A stretch of 64,000 nucleotides of DNA from Kosakonia sp. SMBL-WEM22 (GTDB taxonomy: Bacteria; Pseudomonadota; Gammaproteobacteria; Enterobacterales; Enterobacteriaceae): contig NZ_CP051488.1 in assembly GCF_014490785.1 (NCBI RefSeq), positions 3,100,001 to 3,164,000 on the forward strand. The letters are read 5' to 3'. A program made the position numbers and the translations under genes. The notes beneath the pieces were generated by a model. The model was given only the letters and a program-made list of their open reading frames with translations, was not told where the DNA came from and searched no databases. Below, one piece after another: positions 33,523 to 42,964 of this stretch; positions within the stretch are counted from its first letter, which is position 1; each line of letters begins with the position of its first letter.

Positions 33523-33680
33523 AATCATCTCTTTTTTTGCAGCGGCATATTCTGCACCAGGTTGAAGCACAATGACAATACAATGCAGGCCGCCTGATAA
33601 ATTAATGATGTCTAACCGTTTGATTTTTAAACGGCAGCGCGATCATTAATCCTTCTAATCGCATTTTTTGCTAAAAAACC

Positions 33681-34505
33681 CTACTCCAGAGGCATCTGCA
33701 TAGGATCGGGGTAGAGATATTCAAAGCCTAGTTCATGACAGATGCGGTTGCCATCAACGACTTTGCCACGCTTTTCCGCTGGCGAATCGGTAAAAGTTGG
33801 CTCTGGCAGACCCAGCTTACGCGCCATCGCCGGATAAAATGTTTCGCGCGTCGGATGCGCGGGCGCGCAGATATTATAGATGTGCCCCCCTTTCGGCGAC
33901 TGCAGTAGCAGCGTGATGGCAGCAATAACATCTTCAAGATGCACCAGGTTAACACCAAGCTGAGCGTCCGGCGCGGTTTTACCGGCGAAGAAGCGCCCAG
34001 GATGGCGCGCGGGGCCTACTAATCCAGCCAGACGCAGAATGTCGACCTCGGTTCCCGGCAAGTTGTGCAGCCACTCCTCCAGCTCCTTCAGTACCTGCCC
34101 GCTGGCAGTCACCGGCTGGAGCGGCGTGGTCTCTTTCACCGTGCCTGGCGCATCACCATAGACCGAGGTAGAGCTGGTAAAGAGGATACGCGGGATACGG
34201 TGCGCCAGCGCGCTGTCGACAACCTCCTGCATCGCCTGCAGATAGAAGTCGCTGCCGGGGCCGCTGCGCCGGGCAGGGAGCGTGATCACCAGCGCGTCGA
34301 CATTCATCAGCGCATCAAGATCGTCTGCATCGCAGACCAGTTCAGGGTCGAGCTTGAGCAGGTAGCTTTCGATACCGCACATCCGCGCTGCCTCGACGCC
34401 ATCTTCCGTGGTTTTACTGCCGGTCACGTGCCAGCCTCGCGCCATTAATGAGAGCGCCAGCGGCATCCCCAACCAACCTAACCCGACAATTGCGACTTTT
34501 TTCAT
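33681..34505 (-). CDS. yeeZ: NAD(P)-dependent SDR-type protein YeeZ
   Basis: A 274-residue Rossmann-fold protein of the extended SDR/epimerase-like group. KKVAIVGLGWLGMPLAL carries the GxGxxG nucleotide-binding loop; ILFTSSTSVYGD holds the serine/tyrosine region and LRLAGLVGPARHPGRF the substrate side. The substrate is unknown in E. coli as well. Start 34505 has GGAGAGG just before it and places the dinucleotide motif at the N-terminus; upstream in-frame starts would add an unsupported tail. Divergent from the his operon. Confidence 0.88.
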   Translation of the reverse strand: MKKVAIVGLGWLGMPLALSLMARGWHVTGSKTTEDGVEAARMCGIESYLLKLDPELVCDADDLDALMNVDALVITLPARRSGPGSDFYLQAMQEVVDSALAHRIPRILFTSSTSVYGDAPGTVKETTPLQPVTASGQVLKELEEWLHNLPGTEVDILRLAGLVGPARHPGRFFAGKTAPDAQLGVNLVHLEDVIAAITLLLQSPKGGHIYNICAPAHPTRETFYPAMARKLGLPEPTFTDSPAEKRGKVVDGNRICHELGFEYLYPDPMQMPLE

Positions 34506-34612
34506 GCCTCTCCCCTGCTTACAACCTGCGAATACCATTAGGCTACGCCAGCGCTCTGTCAGTGACAATTCACAGAACGTATATGAAATGATTTAATCAT
34601 AAAAAAAAGCCC

Positions 34613-34642
34613 TTGCCTTCAATGACCAAACTGGTTTACGGT
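34613..34642 (+). promoter_or_regulatory. Probable his operon promoter
   Basis: TTGCCT and TACGGT with an 18-base spacer, about 40 bases before the hisL start, at the place and in the form of the enterobacterial his promoter. Confidence 0.55.
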
Positions 34643-34680
34643 AAATGCCAACATATGAATAAGCATTCATCGAGAATTTT

Positions 34681-34731
34681 ATGAACCGCGTTCCATTTAA
34701 ACACCACCATCATCACCATCACCCTGACTAG
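34681..34731 (+). CDS. hisL: his operon leader peptide
   Basis: A 16-residue leader, MNRVPFKHHHHHHHPD, with seven consecutive histidine codons. Ribosome stalling there when histidyl-tRNA is scarce prevents the downstream terminator from forming. Nearly identical to HisL of E. coli. Confidence 0.95.
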   Translation: MNRVPFKHHHHHHHPD

Positions 34732-34792
34732 TCTTTCAGGCGATGTGTGCTGGAAGAGAGTCAGATCTTCCAGTGGTGCATGAACGCAAGAG

Positions 34793-34828
34793 AGCCCCCG
34801 GAAGATCGTCTTCCGGGGGCTTTTTTTT
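34793..34828 (+). terminator. his attenuator terminator
   Basis: Stem GCCCCCGGAAG / CTTCCGGGGGC followed by eight T residues, between hisL and hisG. Competing segments around 34745-34775 (GGAAGAG / CTTCCAG) form the alternative pairing. Confidence 0.9.
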
Positions 34829-34863
34829 GGACAATTTTTTGCAGGATTAGAGAGGACAACAGA

Positions 34864-35763
34864 ATGTTAGATAACTCGCGTTTACGCATAGCTATTCAGA
34901 AATCCGGCCGTCTTAGTGACGATTCACGCGAACTGCTGGCCCGCTGCGGTATCAAGATCAACCTGCACACCCAGCGCTTAATTGCCCTCGCGGAAAATAT
35001 GCCAATCGATATTCTGCGTGTACGCGATGACGATATTCCGGGCCTGGTGATGGATGGCGTGGTCGACCTCGGCATTATCGGCGAGAACGTTTTAGAAGAA
35101 GAGTTGCTGACACGCCGTGCGCAGGGCGAAGATCCGCGCTATTTCACCCTGCGCCGCCTCGATTTCGGCGGCTGCCGCCTCTCGCTGGCCACGGCGGTGG
35201 ATGAAGCCTGGGACGGCCCGCTGTCGCTCAACGGTAAACGCATCGCCACCTCCTACCCTCACCTGCTGAAACGCTACCTCGATCAGAAAGGCGTCTCCTT
35301 CAAATCCTGCCTGCTGAATGGCTCCGTCGAAGTGGCTCCGCGCGCCGGCCTGGCAGATGCGATTTGCGATCTCGTCTCTACCGGCGCAACGCTGGAAGCA
35401 AACGGCCTGCGCGAAGTCGAGGTGATCTACCGCTCGAAAGCCTGCCTGATCCAGCGCGACGGCGAAATGCCGGAGGCTAAACAACAACTGATCGACAAAC
35501 TGCTGACCCGTATTCAGGGCGTAATTCAGGCGCGCGAGTCGAAATACATCATGATGCACGCGCCGAGCGAGCGCCTTGAGGAGGTGATCGCCCTACTGCC
35601 GGGCGCTGAGCGCCCAACAATCCTGCCGCTGGCGGGCGATCAACAGCGGGTGGCGATGCACATGGTCAGCAGCGAAACGCTCTTCTGGGAGACCATGGAG
35701 AAGCTGAAAGCGCTGGGCGCCAGCTCCATCCTGGTGCTGCCGATTGAGAAGATGATGGAGTAA
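34864..35763 (+). CDS. hisG: ATP phosphoribosyltransferase
   Basis: A 299-residue long-form HisG, first enzyme of histidine synthesis, joining ATP and PRPP; inhibited by histidine through its C-terminal domain. It starts MLDNSRLRIAIQKSGRLSDDS and has VDLGIIGENVLEEE and the PRPP loop DLVSTGATLEANGL (about 167-180). Start at 34864 fits the E. coli protein; the frame extends upstream through the attenuator without meaning. AGAGGACAACAG lies before the ATG. Confidence 0.97.
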   Translation: MLDNSRLRIAIQKSGRLSDDSRELLARCGIKINLHTQRLIALAENMPIDILRVRDDDIPGLVMDGVVDLGIIGENVLEEELLTRRAQGEDPRYFTLRRLDFGGCRLSLATAVDEAWDGPLSLNGKRIATSYPHLLKRYLDQKGVSFKSCLLNGSVEVAPRAGLADAICDLVSTGATLEANGLREVEVIYRSKACLIQRDGEMPEAKQQLIDKLLTRIQGVIQARESKYIMMHAPSERLEEVIALLPGAERPTILPLAGDQQRVAMHMVSSETLFWETMEKLKALGASSILVLPIEKMME

Positions 35764-35815
35764 GGTCTCGCCTTGTGCGGCCTGCGGTCCCGTTCGCTAA
35801 ATAAGGAAAAAGAGT

Positions 35816-37120
35816 ATGAGCTTTAACACCATCATCGACTGGAACAGCTGTAGTGAAGAGGAGCAGCGCGCCCTGCTTCAGCGACCGGCGATCTCCGCCT
35901 CCGAAAGCATTACCCGGACGGTCACGGAAATCATCGAAGATGTACGCACAGGTGGGGACGATGCCCTGCGCGCCTTTAGCGCGAAGTTCGACAAAGCCCA
36001 GGTCGACGCGCTAAAAGTGACCGCGCAACAGATTGAAGACGCCAGCGCCCGCCTGGGTGACGAGATCAAACAGGCAATGGCGGTGGCGGTGAAGAACATT
36101 GACACCTTCCACACCGCACAGATTCTGCCAACCGTGGATGTGGAAACGCTGCCTGGCGTACGCTGCCAGCAGGTGACCCGCCCGATTGATTCAGTTGGGC
36201 TCTATATTCCAGGCGGCTCTGCGCCCCTCTTCTCGACGGTATTAATGCTGGCGACCCCGGCGCGCATCGCCGGTTGCCGCAAAGTGGTGCTCTGCTCACC
36301 GCCACCTATCGCCGATGAGATTCTCTACGCCGCGCAGCTGTGTGGTGTGCAGGCGGTCTATCAGGTCGGCGGCGCGCAGGCGATTGCCGCCCTCGCCCTC
36401 GGCACCGAGTCGGTGCCGAAAGTGGATAAAATTTTTGGCCCAGGCAACGCCTTCGTCACCGAAGCTAAACGCCAGGTGAGCCAGCGCCTGGATGGCGCGG
36501 CAATCGATATGCCGGCGGGTCCTTCCGAAGTGCTGGTGATTGCCGACAGCGGCGCAACACCGGATTTCGTCGCCTCCGATCTGCTGTCCCAGGCGGAGCA
36601 CGGCCCCGATTCACAGGTGATCCTGCTGACCCCGGACAGCGAGATGGCAACACGGGTGGCGCAGGCCGTTGAGCGTCAGCTTGCCGACCTGCCACGTGCG
36701 GAGACGGCACGCCAGGCGCTTGCTGCCAGCCGCCTGATCGTGGCACGCGATCTGGCGCAGTGCGTGGATATTTCCAACCAGTATGGTCCGGAGCACCTGA
36801 TTATTCAGACGCGCGACGCGCGCGCACTGGTGGAGAGCATTACCAGCGCCGGTTCGGTGTTCCTTGGTGACTGGTCGCCGGAGTCGGCGGGCGATTACGC
36901 CTCTGGTACCAACCACGTGCTGCCGACCTATGGCTACACCGCGACCTGCTCCAGCCTCGGGCTGGCAGATTTCCAGAAACGTATGACGGTGCAGGAGCTT
37001 TCGCGCGAAGGGTTTGCGCAGCTTGCCAGCACCATTGAGATGCTGGCGGCGGCCGAACGCCTGACCGCGCACAAAAACGCCGTAACCCTGCGCGTCAAGG
37101 CGCTGAAGGAGCAAGCATGA
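35816..37120 (+). CDS. hisD: Histidinol dehydrogenase
   Basis: A 434-residue zinc enzyme that oxidises histidinol to histidine in two NAD-dependent steps. Conserved stretches: PGGSAPLFSTVLMLATPARIAG (split: GGSAPLFSTVLMLA), KIFGPGNAFVTEAKR, DLLSQAEHGPDSQ with the zinc-side histidine, PEHLIIQT and GTNHVLPT. AAGGAAAAAGAGT precedes the ATG. Overlaps hisC by 4 bp. Confidence 0.97.
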   Translation: MSFNTIIDWNSCSEEEQRALLQRPAISASESITRTVTEIIEDVRTGGDDALRAFSAKFDKAQVDALKVTAQQIEDASARLGDEIKQAMAVAVKNIDTFHTAQILPTVDVETLPGVRCQQVTRPIDSVGLYIPGGSAPLFSTVLMLATPARIAGCRKVVLCSPPPIADEILYAAQLCGVQAVYQVGGAQAIAALALGTESVPKVDKIFGPGNAFVTEAKRQVSQRLDGAAIDMPAGPSEVLVIADSGATPDFVASDLLSQAEHGPDSQVILLTPDSEMATRVAQAVERQLADLPRAETARQALAASRLIVARDLAQCVDISNQYGPEHLIIQTRDARALVESITSAGSVFLGDWSPESAGDYASGTNHVLPTYGYTATCSSLGLADFQKRMTVQELSREGFAQLASTIEMLAAAERLTAHKNAVTLRVKALKEQA

Positions 37121-38178
37121 GCATTGAAGAGCTGGCGCGTAAAAATGTCCGCGAACTGACCCCCTACCAGTCGGCGCGCCGCCTTGGCGGCAAAGGTGAT
37201 GTCTGGCTTAACGCCAACGAGTTCCCGACCGCAGTCCCGTTTGATTTGACGCAAAACGCACTCAACCGCTACCCGGAGTGCCAGCCGAAAGCGGTGATTG
37301 ATAATTACGCCCAATATGCGGGCGTGAAGCCGGAGCAGGTGCTGGTGAGCCGCGGCGCGGATGAGGGAATTGAACTGCTGATCCGCGCCTTCTGCGAGCC
37401 GGGCCAGGATGCGGTGCTCTTCTGCCCGCCAACCTACGGCATGTATAGCGTCAGCGCCGAAACCTTCGGCGTCGAGTACCGCACCGTGCTGGCTCGTGAA
37501 AACTGGCAGCTCGATCTGCAAGGTATCGCCGATAAACTGGATGGCGTGAAGCTGCTCTATGTGTGCAGCCCCAACAACCCGACCGGGCAGATTATCAACC
37601 CGCAGGATCTGCGCACCCTGCTGGAAATGACCCGCGGTAAAGCGCTGGTTATCGCCGATGAAGCTTATATTGAGTTCTGCCCGCAGGCGACGCTCGCCGG
37701 CTGGCTGAGTGAATACCCGCACCTGGTTATTCTGCGCACCTTATCCAAAGCCTTTGCGCTGGCGGGGCTGCGCTGCGGCTTTACCCTCGCCAATGAAGAG
37801 GTGATCGCCCTGCTGATGAAAGTCATTGCCCCCTACCCGCTCTCCACGCCGGTGGCCGATATTGCCGCGCAGGCACTCAGCCCGCAGGGTGTAGCGGCAA
37901 TGCGTGAGCGCGTGGCGCAGATCGTCGCCGAACGGGCCTACTTAGTGAACGCATTACGCGATATTGCCTGCGTTGAGCAGGTGTTCGACTCCGAAACCAA
38001 CTATATTCTGGTACGCATGACCGCCTCGAACGCGGTGTTTAAATCGCTGTGGGATCAGGGCATTATCCTGAGAGACCAGAACAAGCAACCCTCTTTAAGC
38101 GGCTGTCTGCGTATCACAATCGGTACCCGTGAAGAGAGCCAGCGCGTCATTGACGCTTTACGTGCGGAGCAAGTATGA
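37117..38178 (+). CDS. hisC: Histidinol-phosphate aminotransferase
   Basis: A 353-residue class II PLP aminotransferase converting imidazole acetol-phosphate to histidinol-phosphate. LNANEFPTAVP at the start, SPNNPTGQ and DEAYIEF are PLP-site motifs, and TLSKAFALAGLRCGF holds the Schiff-base lysine (about 211). ATGA overlap with hisD and hisB indicates coupled translation. Confidence 0.97.
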   Translation: MSIEELARKNVRELTPYQSARRLGGKGDVWLNANEFPTAVPFDLTQNALNRYPECQPKAVIDNYAQYAGVKPEQVLVSRGADEGIELLIRAFCEPGQDAVLFCPPTYGMYSVSAETFGVEYRTVLARENWQLDLQGIADKLDGVKLLYVCSPNNPTGQIINPQDLRTLLEMTRGKALVIADEAYIEFCPQATLAGWLSEYPHLVILRTLSKAFALAGLRCGFTLANEEVIALLMKVIAPYPLSTPVADIAAQALSPQGVAAMRERVAQIVAERAYLVNALRDIACVEQVFDSETNYILVRMTASNAVFKSLWDQGIILRDQNKQPSLSGCLRITIGTREESQRVIDALRAEQV

Positions 38179-39242
38179 GCCAGAAGTATCTGTTTATTGA
38201 TCGTGACGGAACATTGATTTCCGAGCCGCCCACCGACTTTCAGGTGGATAGATTCGACAAGCTCGCCTTTGAGCCGCAGGCGATCCCGGTTCTGCTCAAG
38301 CTGCAGGCGGCGGGCTATAAGCTGGTGATGATCACCAATCAGGATGGTCTGGGCACCAGCAGCTTGCCGCAGGCGGATTTTGACGGCCCGCACAACCTGA
38401 TGATGCAGGTTTTCCAGTCCCAGGGCGTGGAGTTTGAAGAGGTGCTGATCTGCCCGCACCTGCCGACCGATAACTGCGACTGCCGCAAACCGAAAGTGAA
38501 ACTGGTCGAGCGCTGGCTTGAAGAGGGCGTACTGGATCGCGCCAACAGTTACGTGATTGGCGATCGCGCCACCGACATCGAGCTGGCGGACAACATGGCG
38601 ATTGGCGGCCTGCGCTATAACCGTGAAACGCTCAATTGGGCGATGATCGGCGAGCAACTGACCCGCCGCGACCGCTATGCGCACGTTGTGCGTAATACTA
38701 AAGAGACGCAGATTGAGGTTAAGGTGTGGCTCGACCGTGAAGGCGGCAGCAAGATCAACACCGGCGTCGGCTTCTTCGACCATATGCTCGATCAGATCGC
38801 CACCCATGGCGGTTTTCGCATGGAAATTTCGGTGAAAGGCGATCTCTATATCGACGATCACCACACCGTTGAAGATACCGGCCTGGCGCTGGGCGAAGCG
38901 CTGAAGCTGGCGCTCGGCGACAAACGCGGCATTAACCGTTTCGGCTTTGTGCTGCCGATGGATGAGTGCCTGGCGCGCTGCGCGATGGATATCTCCGGCC
39001 GCCCGCATCTGGAGTATAAAGCGGAGTTCACCTATCAGCGCGTCGGCGATCTGAGCACAGAAATGGTGGAGCACTTCTTCCGCTCGCTCTCCTACACCAT
39101 GGCGCTGACGCTTCACCTGAAGACCAAGGGCAAAAACGATCACCACCGCGTCGAGAGCCTGTTTAAAGCCTTTGGCCGCACGCTGCGCCAGGCGATCCGC
39201 GTTGAGGGCGATACCCTTCCCTCTTCAAAAGGAGTGCTGTGA
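38175..39242 (+). CDS. hisB: Bifunctional histidinol-phosphatase / IGP dehydratase
   Basis: A 355-residue fusion typical of enterobacteria. The N-terminal HAD phosphatase (1-165) starts YLFIDRDGTLI, with the nucleophile aspartate, and has the zinc cysteines in CPHLPTDNCDC. The C-terminal dehydratase (about 168-355) has GVGFFDHMLDQIATHGG and the metal-binding DDHHTVEDTG, repeated later as MEFHH-like KNDHHRVES. Overlaps hisC by 4 bp. Confidence 0.97.
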   Translation: MSQKYLFIDRDGTLISEPPTDFQVDRFDKLAFEPQAIPVLLKLQAAGYKLVMITNQDGLGTSSLPQADFDGPHNLMMQVFQSQGVEFEEVLICPHLPTDNCDCRKPKVKLVERWLEEGVLDRANSYVIGDRATDIELADNMAIGGLRYNRETLNWAMIGEQLTRRDRYAHVVRNTKETQIEVKVWLDREGGSKINTGVGFFDHMLDQIATHGGFRMEISVKGDLYIDDHHTVEDTGLALGEALKLALGDKRGINRFGFVLPMDECLARCAMDISGRPHLEYKAEFTYQRVGDLSTEMVEHFFRSLSYTMALTLHLKTKGKNDHHRVESLFKAFGRTLRQAIRVEGDTLPSSKGVL

Positions 39243-39832
39243 TGAATGTGGTGATCCTTGATACTGGCTGCGCCAACCTTCACTCGGTGCAGTCCGCCAT
39301 TATCCGCCACGGCTATCAGCCGCAGGTGAGCCGCGATCCCGATGTGGTGCTGCGCGCAGATAAGCTGTTTCTGCCGGGCGTCGGTACCGCGCAGGCGGCG
39401 ATGGATCAGCTGCGCGAGCGCGAGCTGATTGAGCTGGTGAAAGCCTGTACGCAGCCGGTGCTGGGCATCTGTCTCGGTATGCAGCTGCTTGGGCGTTTCA
39501 GCGAAGAGAATGGGGGCGTTGACCTACTGGGCATTATTGATGAAGCGGTACCGAAAATGAACGATGTCGGGCTGCCGCTGCCGCATATGGGCTGGAATCA
39601 GGTCTACCCGAAAGCAGGCCATCGCCTCTTTCAGGGCATTGAAGATGGTGCCTACTTCTACTTTGTTCACAGCTACGCAATGCCGGTGAATGCCAGCACC
39701 ATCGCCCGCTGTGACTATGGCGAGCCGTTTACCGCCGCCGTACAGAGCGACAACTTCTACGGCGTACAGTTTCACCCGGAGCGCTCCGGGCGCGCAGGCG
39801 CGCAGCTGCTGAAAAACTTCCTGGAGATGTGA
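39242..39832 (+). CDS. hisH: Imidazole glycerol phosphate synthase, glutamine amidotransferase subunit
   Basis: A 196-residue class I glutamine amidotransferase that feeds ammonia to HisF. The nucleophile cysteine is in PVLGICLGMQLLG (about 77), and FHPERSG holds the catalytic histidine and glutamate. Start at 39242 with AGGAG upstream gives the standard MNVVILDTGCANLHS; the GTG three bases earlier is not needed. Overlaps hisB and hisA. Confidence 0.96.
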   Translation: MNVVILDTGCANLHSVQSAIIRHGYQPQVSRDPDVVLRADKLFLPGVGTAQAAMDQLRERELIELVKACTQPVLGICLGMQLLGRFSEENGGVDLLGIIDEAVPKMNDVGLPLPHMGWNQVYPKAGHRLFQGIEDGAYFYFVHSYAMPVNASTIARCDYGEPFTAAVQSDNFYGVQFHPERSGRAGAQLLKNFLEM

Positions 39833-40569
39833 TGATCATTCCCGCTTTAGATTTGATTGATGGCAGCGTGGTGCGCCTGCATCAGGGCGATTACGCCCAG
39901 CAGCGCGACTATGGCAGCGATCCGCTGCCGCGTTTGCAGACCTATGCCGCCGAGGGCGCGCAGCTGTTACACCTGGTTGATTTAACCGGTGCGAAAGATC
40001 CGGCGCGCCGCCAGATCCCGTTACTGAAAACGCTGGTGGCGGGCGTCACTGTGCCGGTGCAGGTCGGCGGCGGCGTGCGCAGCGAAGAGGATGTTGCCGC
40101 CCTGCTCGCTGCAGGCGTGGCGCGGGTAGTGATTGGCTCGACGGCGGTGAAATCGCCTGAGATGGTCAAAGATTGGTTTACTCGTTTCGGCGCCGACAAG
40201 CTGGTGCTGGCGCTGGATGTGCGTATTGATGAGCAAGGCACTAAGCAGGTGGCGATCAGCGGCTGGCAGGAGAACTCCGGCGTGACGCTGGAAGCGCTGG
40301 TCGAGATCTATCTCGCCGTCGGCCTGCGCCATGTGCTGTGCACCGATATCTCGCGTGACGGCACGCTGGCAGGCTCAAATGTGTCGCTGTATGAAGAGAT
40401 CTGCGCCCGCTGGCCGCAGGTGGCGTTTCAATCCTCCGGTGGCATTGGCGACATTAACGATATCGCTGCGCTGCGCGGGACAGGTGTGGGCGGCGTGATT
40501 GTAGGCCGCGCGCTGCTGGAAGGTAAATTCACGGTGAAGGAGGCCATTCAATGCTGGCAAAACGGATAA
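39832..40569 (+). CDS. hisA: Phosphoribosylformimino-AICAR-P isomerase
   Basis: A 245-residue TIM barrel performing the ProFAR to PRFAR rearrangement. MIIPALDLIDGSVVRLHQGDY carries the catalytic aspartate (residue 7), QVGGGVRSEEDV and FQSSGGIGDINDI are the two phosphate-binding loops, and D in CTDISRDGTLAG is the second acid. Start at 39832 shares one base with the hisH stop. Confidence 0.97.
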   Translation: MIIPALDLIDGSVVRLHQGDYAQQRDYGSDPLPRLQTYAAEGAQLLHLVDLTGAKDPARRQIPLLKTLVAGVTVPVQVGGGVRSEEDVAALLAAGVARVVIGSTAVKSPEMVKDWFTRFGADKLVLALDVRIDEQGTKQVAISGWQENSGVTLEALVEIYLAVGLRHVLCTDISRDGTLAGSNVSLYEEICARWPQVAFQSSGGIGDINDIAALRGTGVGGVIVGRALLEGKFTVKEAIQCWQNG

Positions 40570-41327
40570 TCCCTTGTCTCGATGTGCGTGATGGCCAGGT
40601 GGTAAAAGGCGTACAGTTTCGCAACCATGAAATCATCGGCGACATTGTGCCGCTGGCAAAACGTTACGCCGAAGAGGGTGCAGATGAGCTGGTGTTTTAC
40701 GATATCACCGCTTCCAGCGATGGCCGCGTGGTGGATAAGAGCTGGGTGACGCGCGTGGCAGAGGTGATTGATATCCCCTTCTGCGTGGCGGGCGGCATCA
40801 AGTCAATTGAGGATGCGGCGCAGATCCTCTCCTTTGGCGCGGACAAAATCTCCATTAACTCACCGGCACTGGCCGATCCTGCGCTGATTACCCGGCTGGC
40901 GGATCGCTTTGGCGTGCAGTGTATTGTGGTCGGGATTGATACCTGGTTTGATGCCGTGACCGGCAAATATCACGTAAATCAATATACCGGCGATGAGAGC
41001 CGCACCCGTGTGACGCAGTGGGAAACCCTCGACTGGGTGCAAGAGGTGCAGAAGCGCGGAGCCGGTGAAATTGTACTGAATATGATGAACCAGGATGGCG
41101 TGCGTAATGGCTACGACCTTGAGCAGCTGAAAAAGGTGCGCGAGGTGTGTAATGTGCCGCTGATCGCCTCCGGCGGTGCCGGCACAATGGAGCATTTCCT
41201 TGAAGCCTTCCGCGATGCGGATGTCGATGGCGCGCTGGCTGCCTCGGTGTTCCACAAACAGATTATCAATATTGGTGAGTTAAAGGCGTACCTGGCAGGC
41301 CAGGGCGTGGAGATCAGGATATGTTAA
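40551..41327 (+). CDS. hisF: Imidazole glycerol phosphate synthase, cyclase subunit
   Basis: A 258-residue TIM barrel that closes the imidazole ring with ammonia from HisH. MLAKRIIPCLDVRDGQVVKG has the catalytic aspartate (11), FCVAGGIKSIEDA and LIASGGAGTMEHF bind phosphate, and MNQDGVRNGYD holds the second aspartate. Overlaps hisA by 19 bp and hisI by 7 bp. Confidence 0.97.
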   Translation: MLAKRIIPCLDVRDGQVVKGVQFRNHEIIGDIVPLAKRYAEEGADELVFYDITASSDGRVVDKSWVTRVAEVIDIPFCVAGGIKSIEDAAQILSFGADKISINSPALADPALITRLADRFGVQCIVVGIDTWFDAVTGKYHVNQYTGDESRTRVTQWETLDWVQEVQKRGAGEIVLNMMNQDGVRNGYDLEQLKKVREVCNVPLIASGGAGTMEHFLEAFRDADVDGALAASVFHKQIINIGELKAYLAGQGVEIRIC

Positions 41328-41932
41328 CAGAGCAACAACTCTCCCAACTGGACTGGGAAAAAACCGACGGACTACTGCCCGCCGTGGTGCAACACGCGGT
41401 CTCCGGCGAAGTGCTGATGCTGGGCTATATGAACAGAGAGGCGCTGGCAAAAACGCTGGAAAGCGGCAAGGTAACTTTCTTCTCCCGCACTAAAGAGCGC
41501 CTGTGGACCAAAGGCGAAACCTCTGGTCATTTTCTTAATGTGGTGAAGATTGCCCCTGATTGCGACAACGATACGCTGCTGGTGCTGGTGGATCCGATTG
41601 GCCCCACCTGCCACAAAGGCACCTCCAGCTGCTTTGGCGACACCAGCCACCAGTGGCTGTTTCTCTATCAGCTTGAGACGTTGCTGGCTGAGCGTAAGAG
41701 TGCCGATCCGGCCAGCTCCTACACTGCCAAACTCTATGCCAGCGGCACGAAGCGTATTGCGCAAAAGGTGGGTGAAGAGGGCGTAGAGACGGCGCTGGCG
41801 GCAACGGTTAATGATCGCGAAGAGCTGACTAACGAGGCGTCGGATCTGATGTATCACCTGCTGGTGCTGCTGCAGGATCAACAACTCGATTTGACCACCG
41901 TGATCGAGAATCTGCGCACACGGCATCAATAA
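41321..41932 (+). CDS. hisI: Bifunctional PR-AMP cyclohydrolase / PR-ATP pyrophosphatase
   Basis: A 203-residue HisIE fusion for steps two and three of the pathway. The cyclohydrolase part has MLGYMNREALAKTLESG, FSRTKERLWTKGETSG and DNDTLLVLVDP...GPTCHKGTSSCF with the zinc cysteines. The pyrophosphatase part (about 115-203) has SYTAKLYASGTKRIAQKVGEEGVE (positions 128-151). Last gene of the operon; a terminator follows. Confidence 0.97.
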   Translation: MLTEQQLSQLDWEKTDGLLPAVVQHAVSGEVLMLGYMNREALAKTLESGKVTFFSRTKERLWTKGETSGHFLNVVKIAPDCDNDTLLVLVDPIGPTCHKGTSSCFGDTSHQWLFLYQLETLLAERKSADPASSYTAKLYASGTKRIAQKVGEEGVETALAATVNDREELTNEASDLMYHLLVLLQDQQLDLTTVIENLRTRHQ

Positions 41933-41948
41933 GCCAGGCTAAGGGCAT

Positions 41949-41980
41949 AAAAAAACCGGGCTGTGCCCGGTTTTTCTTTT
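41949..41980. terminator. Bidirectional terminator his operon / wzzB
   Basis: Stem AAAACCGGGC / GCCCGGTTTT with T run, between convergent hisI and wzzB. Confidence 0.88.
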
Positions 41981-42964
41981 TTACGCTTTCGGCTGGTAGT
42001 TTCGCAGCGCGTTGCGCGTAAGGACGAAGGCTGAGCCAATGATACCACCAAGAAGAATAGCCAAAATCATTGTCAGCGCGCGACGGGGACTGTCACGCTT
42101 AATCGGCAACGTGGGTTTCATCACGTAGCGGTAACTGTGAATAGTATCCGGTTTGATATCAATGGTCTTTAAGTCGAGCAAATTTTGTCGGGTTTTATAG
42201 TAATTGTCAGTAAAAATCAGCGGCCGAGAAGATTCATTTTTAATCATCGACTCCAGCGCGGCGCTACCGAGCAAGAACATATTATCCTGCGATACATTGT
42301 CCGCTTGCTGTACCTGCGGCGCGTGAACTTCCGACTCTTTTGCCACTGAGAGCGCCTGCATAATCTGTTTGATCCGCAGATCTTTTTGCTCCTGCGCCAC
42401 TTTTTCCTGGGTAGTTAAAGACTCAACCAGATCGTCAGTACGCGATTTGATGTTGATCTCAAGGTCATCAACCAGCTCTTTAGCAATGAGCTCATCGACT
42501 TGTTGAATATATTCAGCCAGTTTCTGCTGGGCTTCTCTCGCAGTGGCCCCTTGATAAGTCACTTTCAGCGGCAGCGCTTGACCTTGCACAGCCGTACTGA
42601 TGGTTAATTTCTCGGGAATGTCTTGATTATCCAGGGTTTCAGAAAGGGCGGAAAAGGCTGAGCTAAAGCGACCAATTACGCGTTGCTGTATGCCACTTAT
42701 ATCGAAATGGTCGTCATTAGTGAGAATAGTCATAGCGCTGGTGTAATCAACAATCTGACCAGCATCTGGCGAACTGATAACCGCAACAGAGGTCCATTTC
42801 TCTTTCGCAAAGGCCAGATAGGCACCAGCAATAATCAAGCTGAATACTATAGTGGCAGCAACAATCCATTTTCCACGCCAGATTTGCATCAGCATATCAA
42901 TCAAATCAATCTGCTCAGCCTCATTGTTCTCTCTTGAAGACCGATTATTCTTTTCGTCTGTCAT
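41981..42964 (-). CDS. wzzB: O-antigen chain length regulator Wzz
   Basis: A 327-residue polysaccharide co-polymerase. It sets the modal length of O-antigen made by Wzy. Two membrane helices flank a large periplasmic part: WIVAATIVFSLIIAGAYLAF (about 34-53) and LTMILAILLGGIIGSAFVL (about 297-315). The proline-rich segment KPTLPIKRDSPRRAL precedes the second helix as in all Wzz. A coiled region lies near 160-210. Position between his and ugd is standard. Confidence 0.93.
   Translation of the reverse strand: MTDEKNNRSSRENNEAEQIDLIDMLMQIWRGKWIVAATIVFSLIIAGAYLAFAKEKWTSVAVISSPDAGQIVDYTSAMTILTNDDHFDISGIQQRVIGRFSSAFSALSETLDNQDIPEKLTISTAVQGQALPLKVTYQGATAREAQQKLAEYIQQVDELIAKELVDDLEINIKSRTDDLVESLTTQEKVAQEQKDLRIKQIMQALSVAKESEVHAPQVQQADNVSQDNMFLLGSAALESMIKNESSRPLIFTDNYYKTRQNLLDLKTIDIKPDTIHSYRYVMKPTLPIKRDSPRRALTMILAILLGGIIGSAFVLTRNALRNYQPKA

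Noticed and set aside
34702..34722. Short CAC/CAT tandem repeat
   Set aside because: These are the seven histidine codons of the hisL leader peptide, not a microsatellite or tag.
38055..39146. Minus-strand open frame of 363 codons
   Set aside because: Fully antisense to hisC/hisB, which are certain; no recognisable protein.
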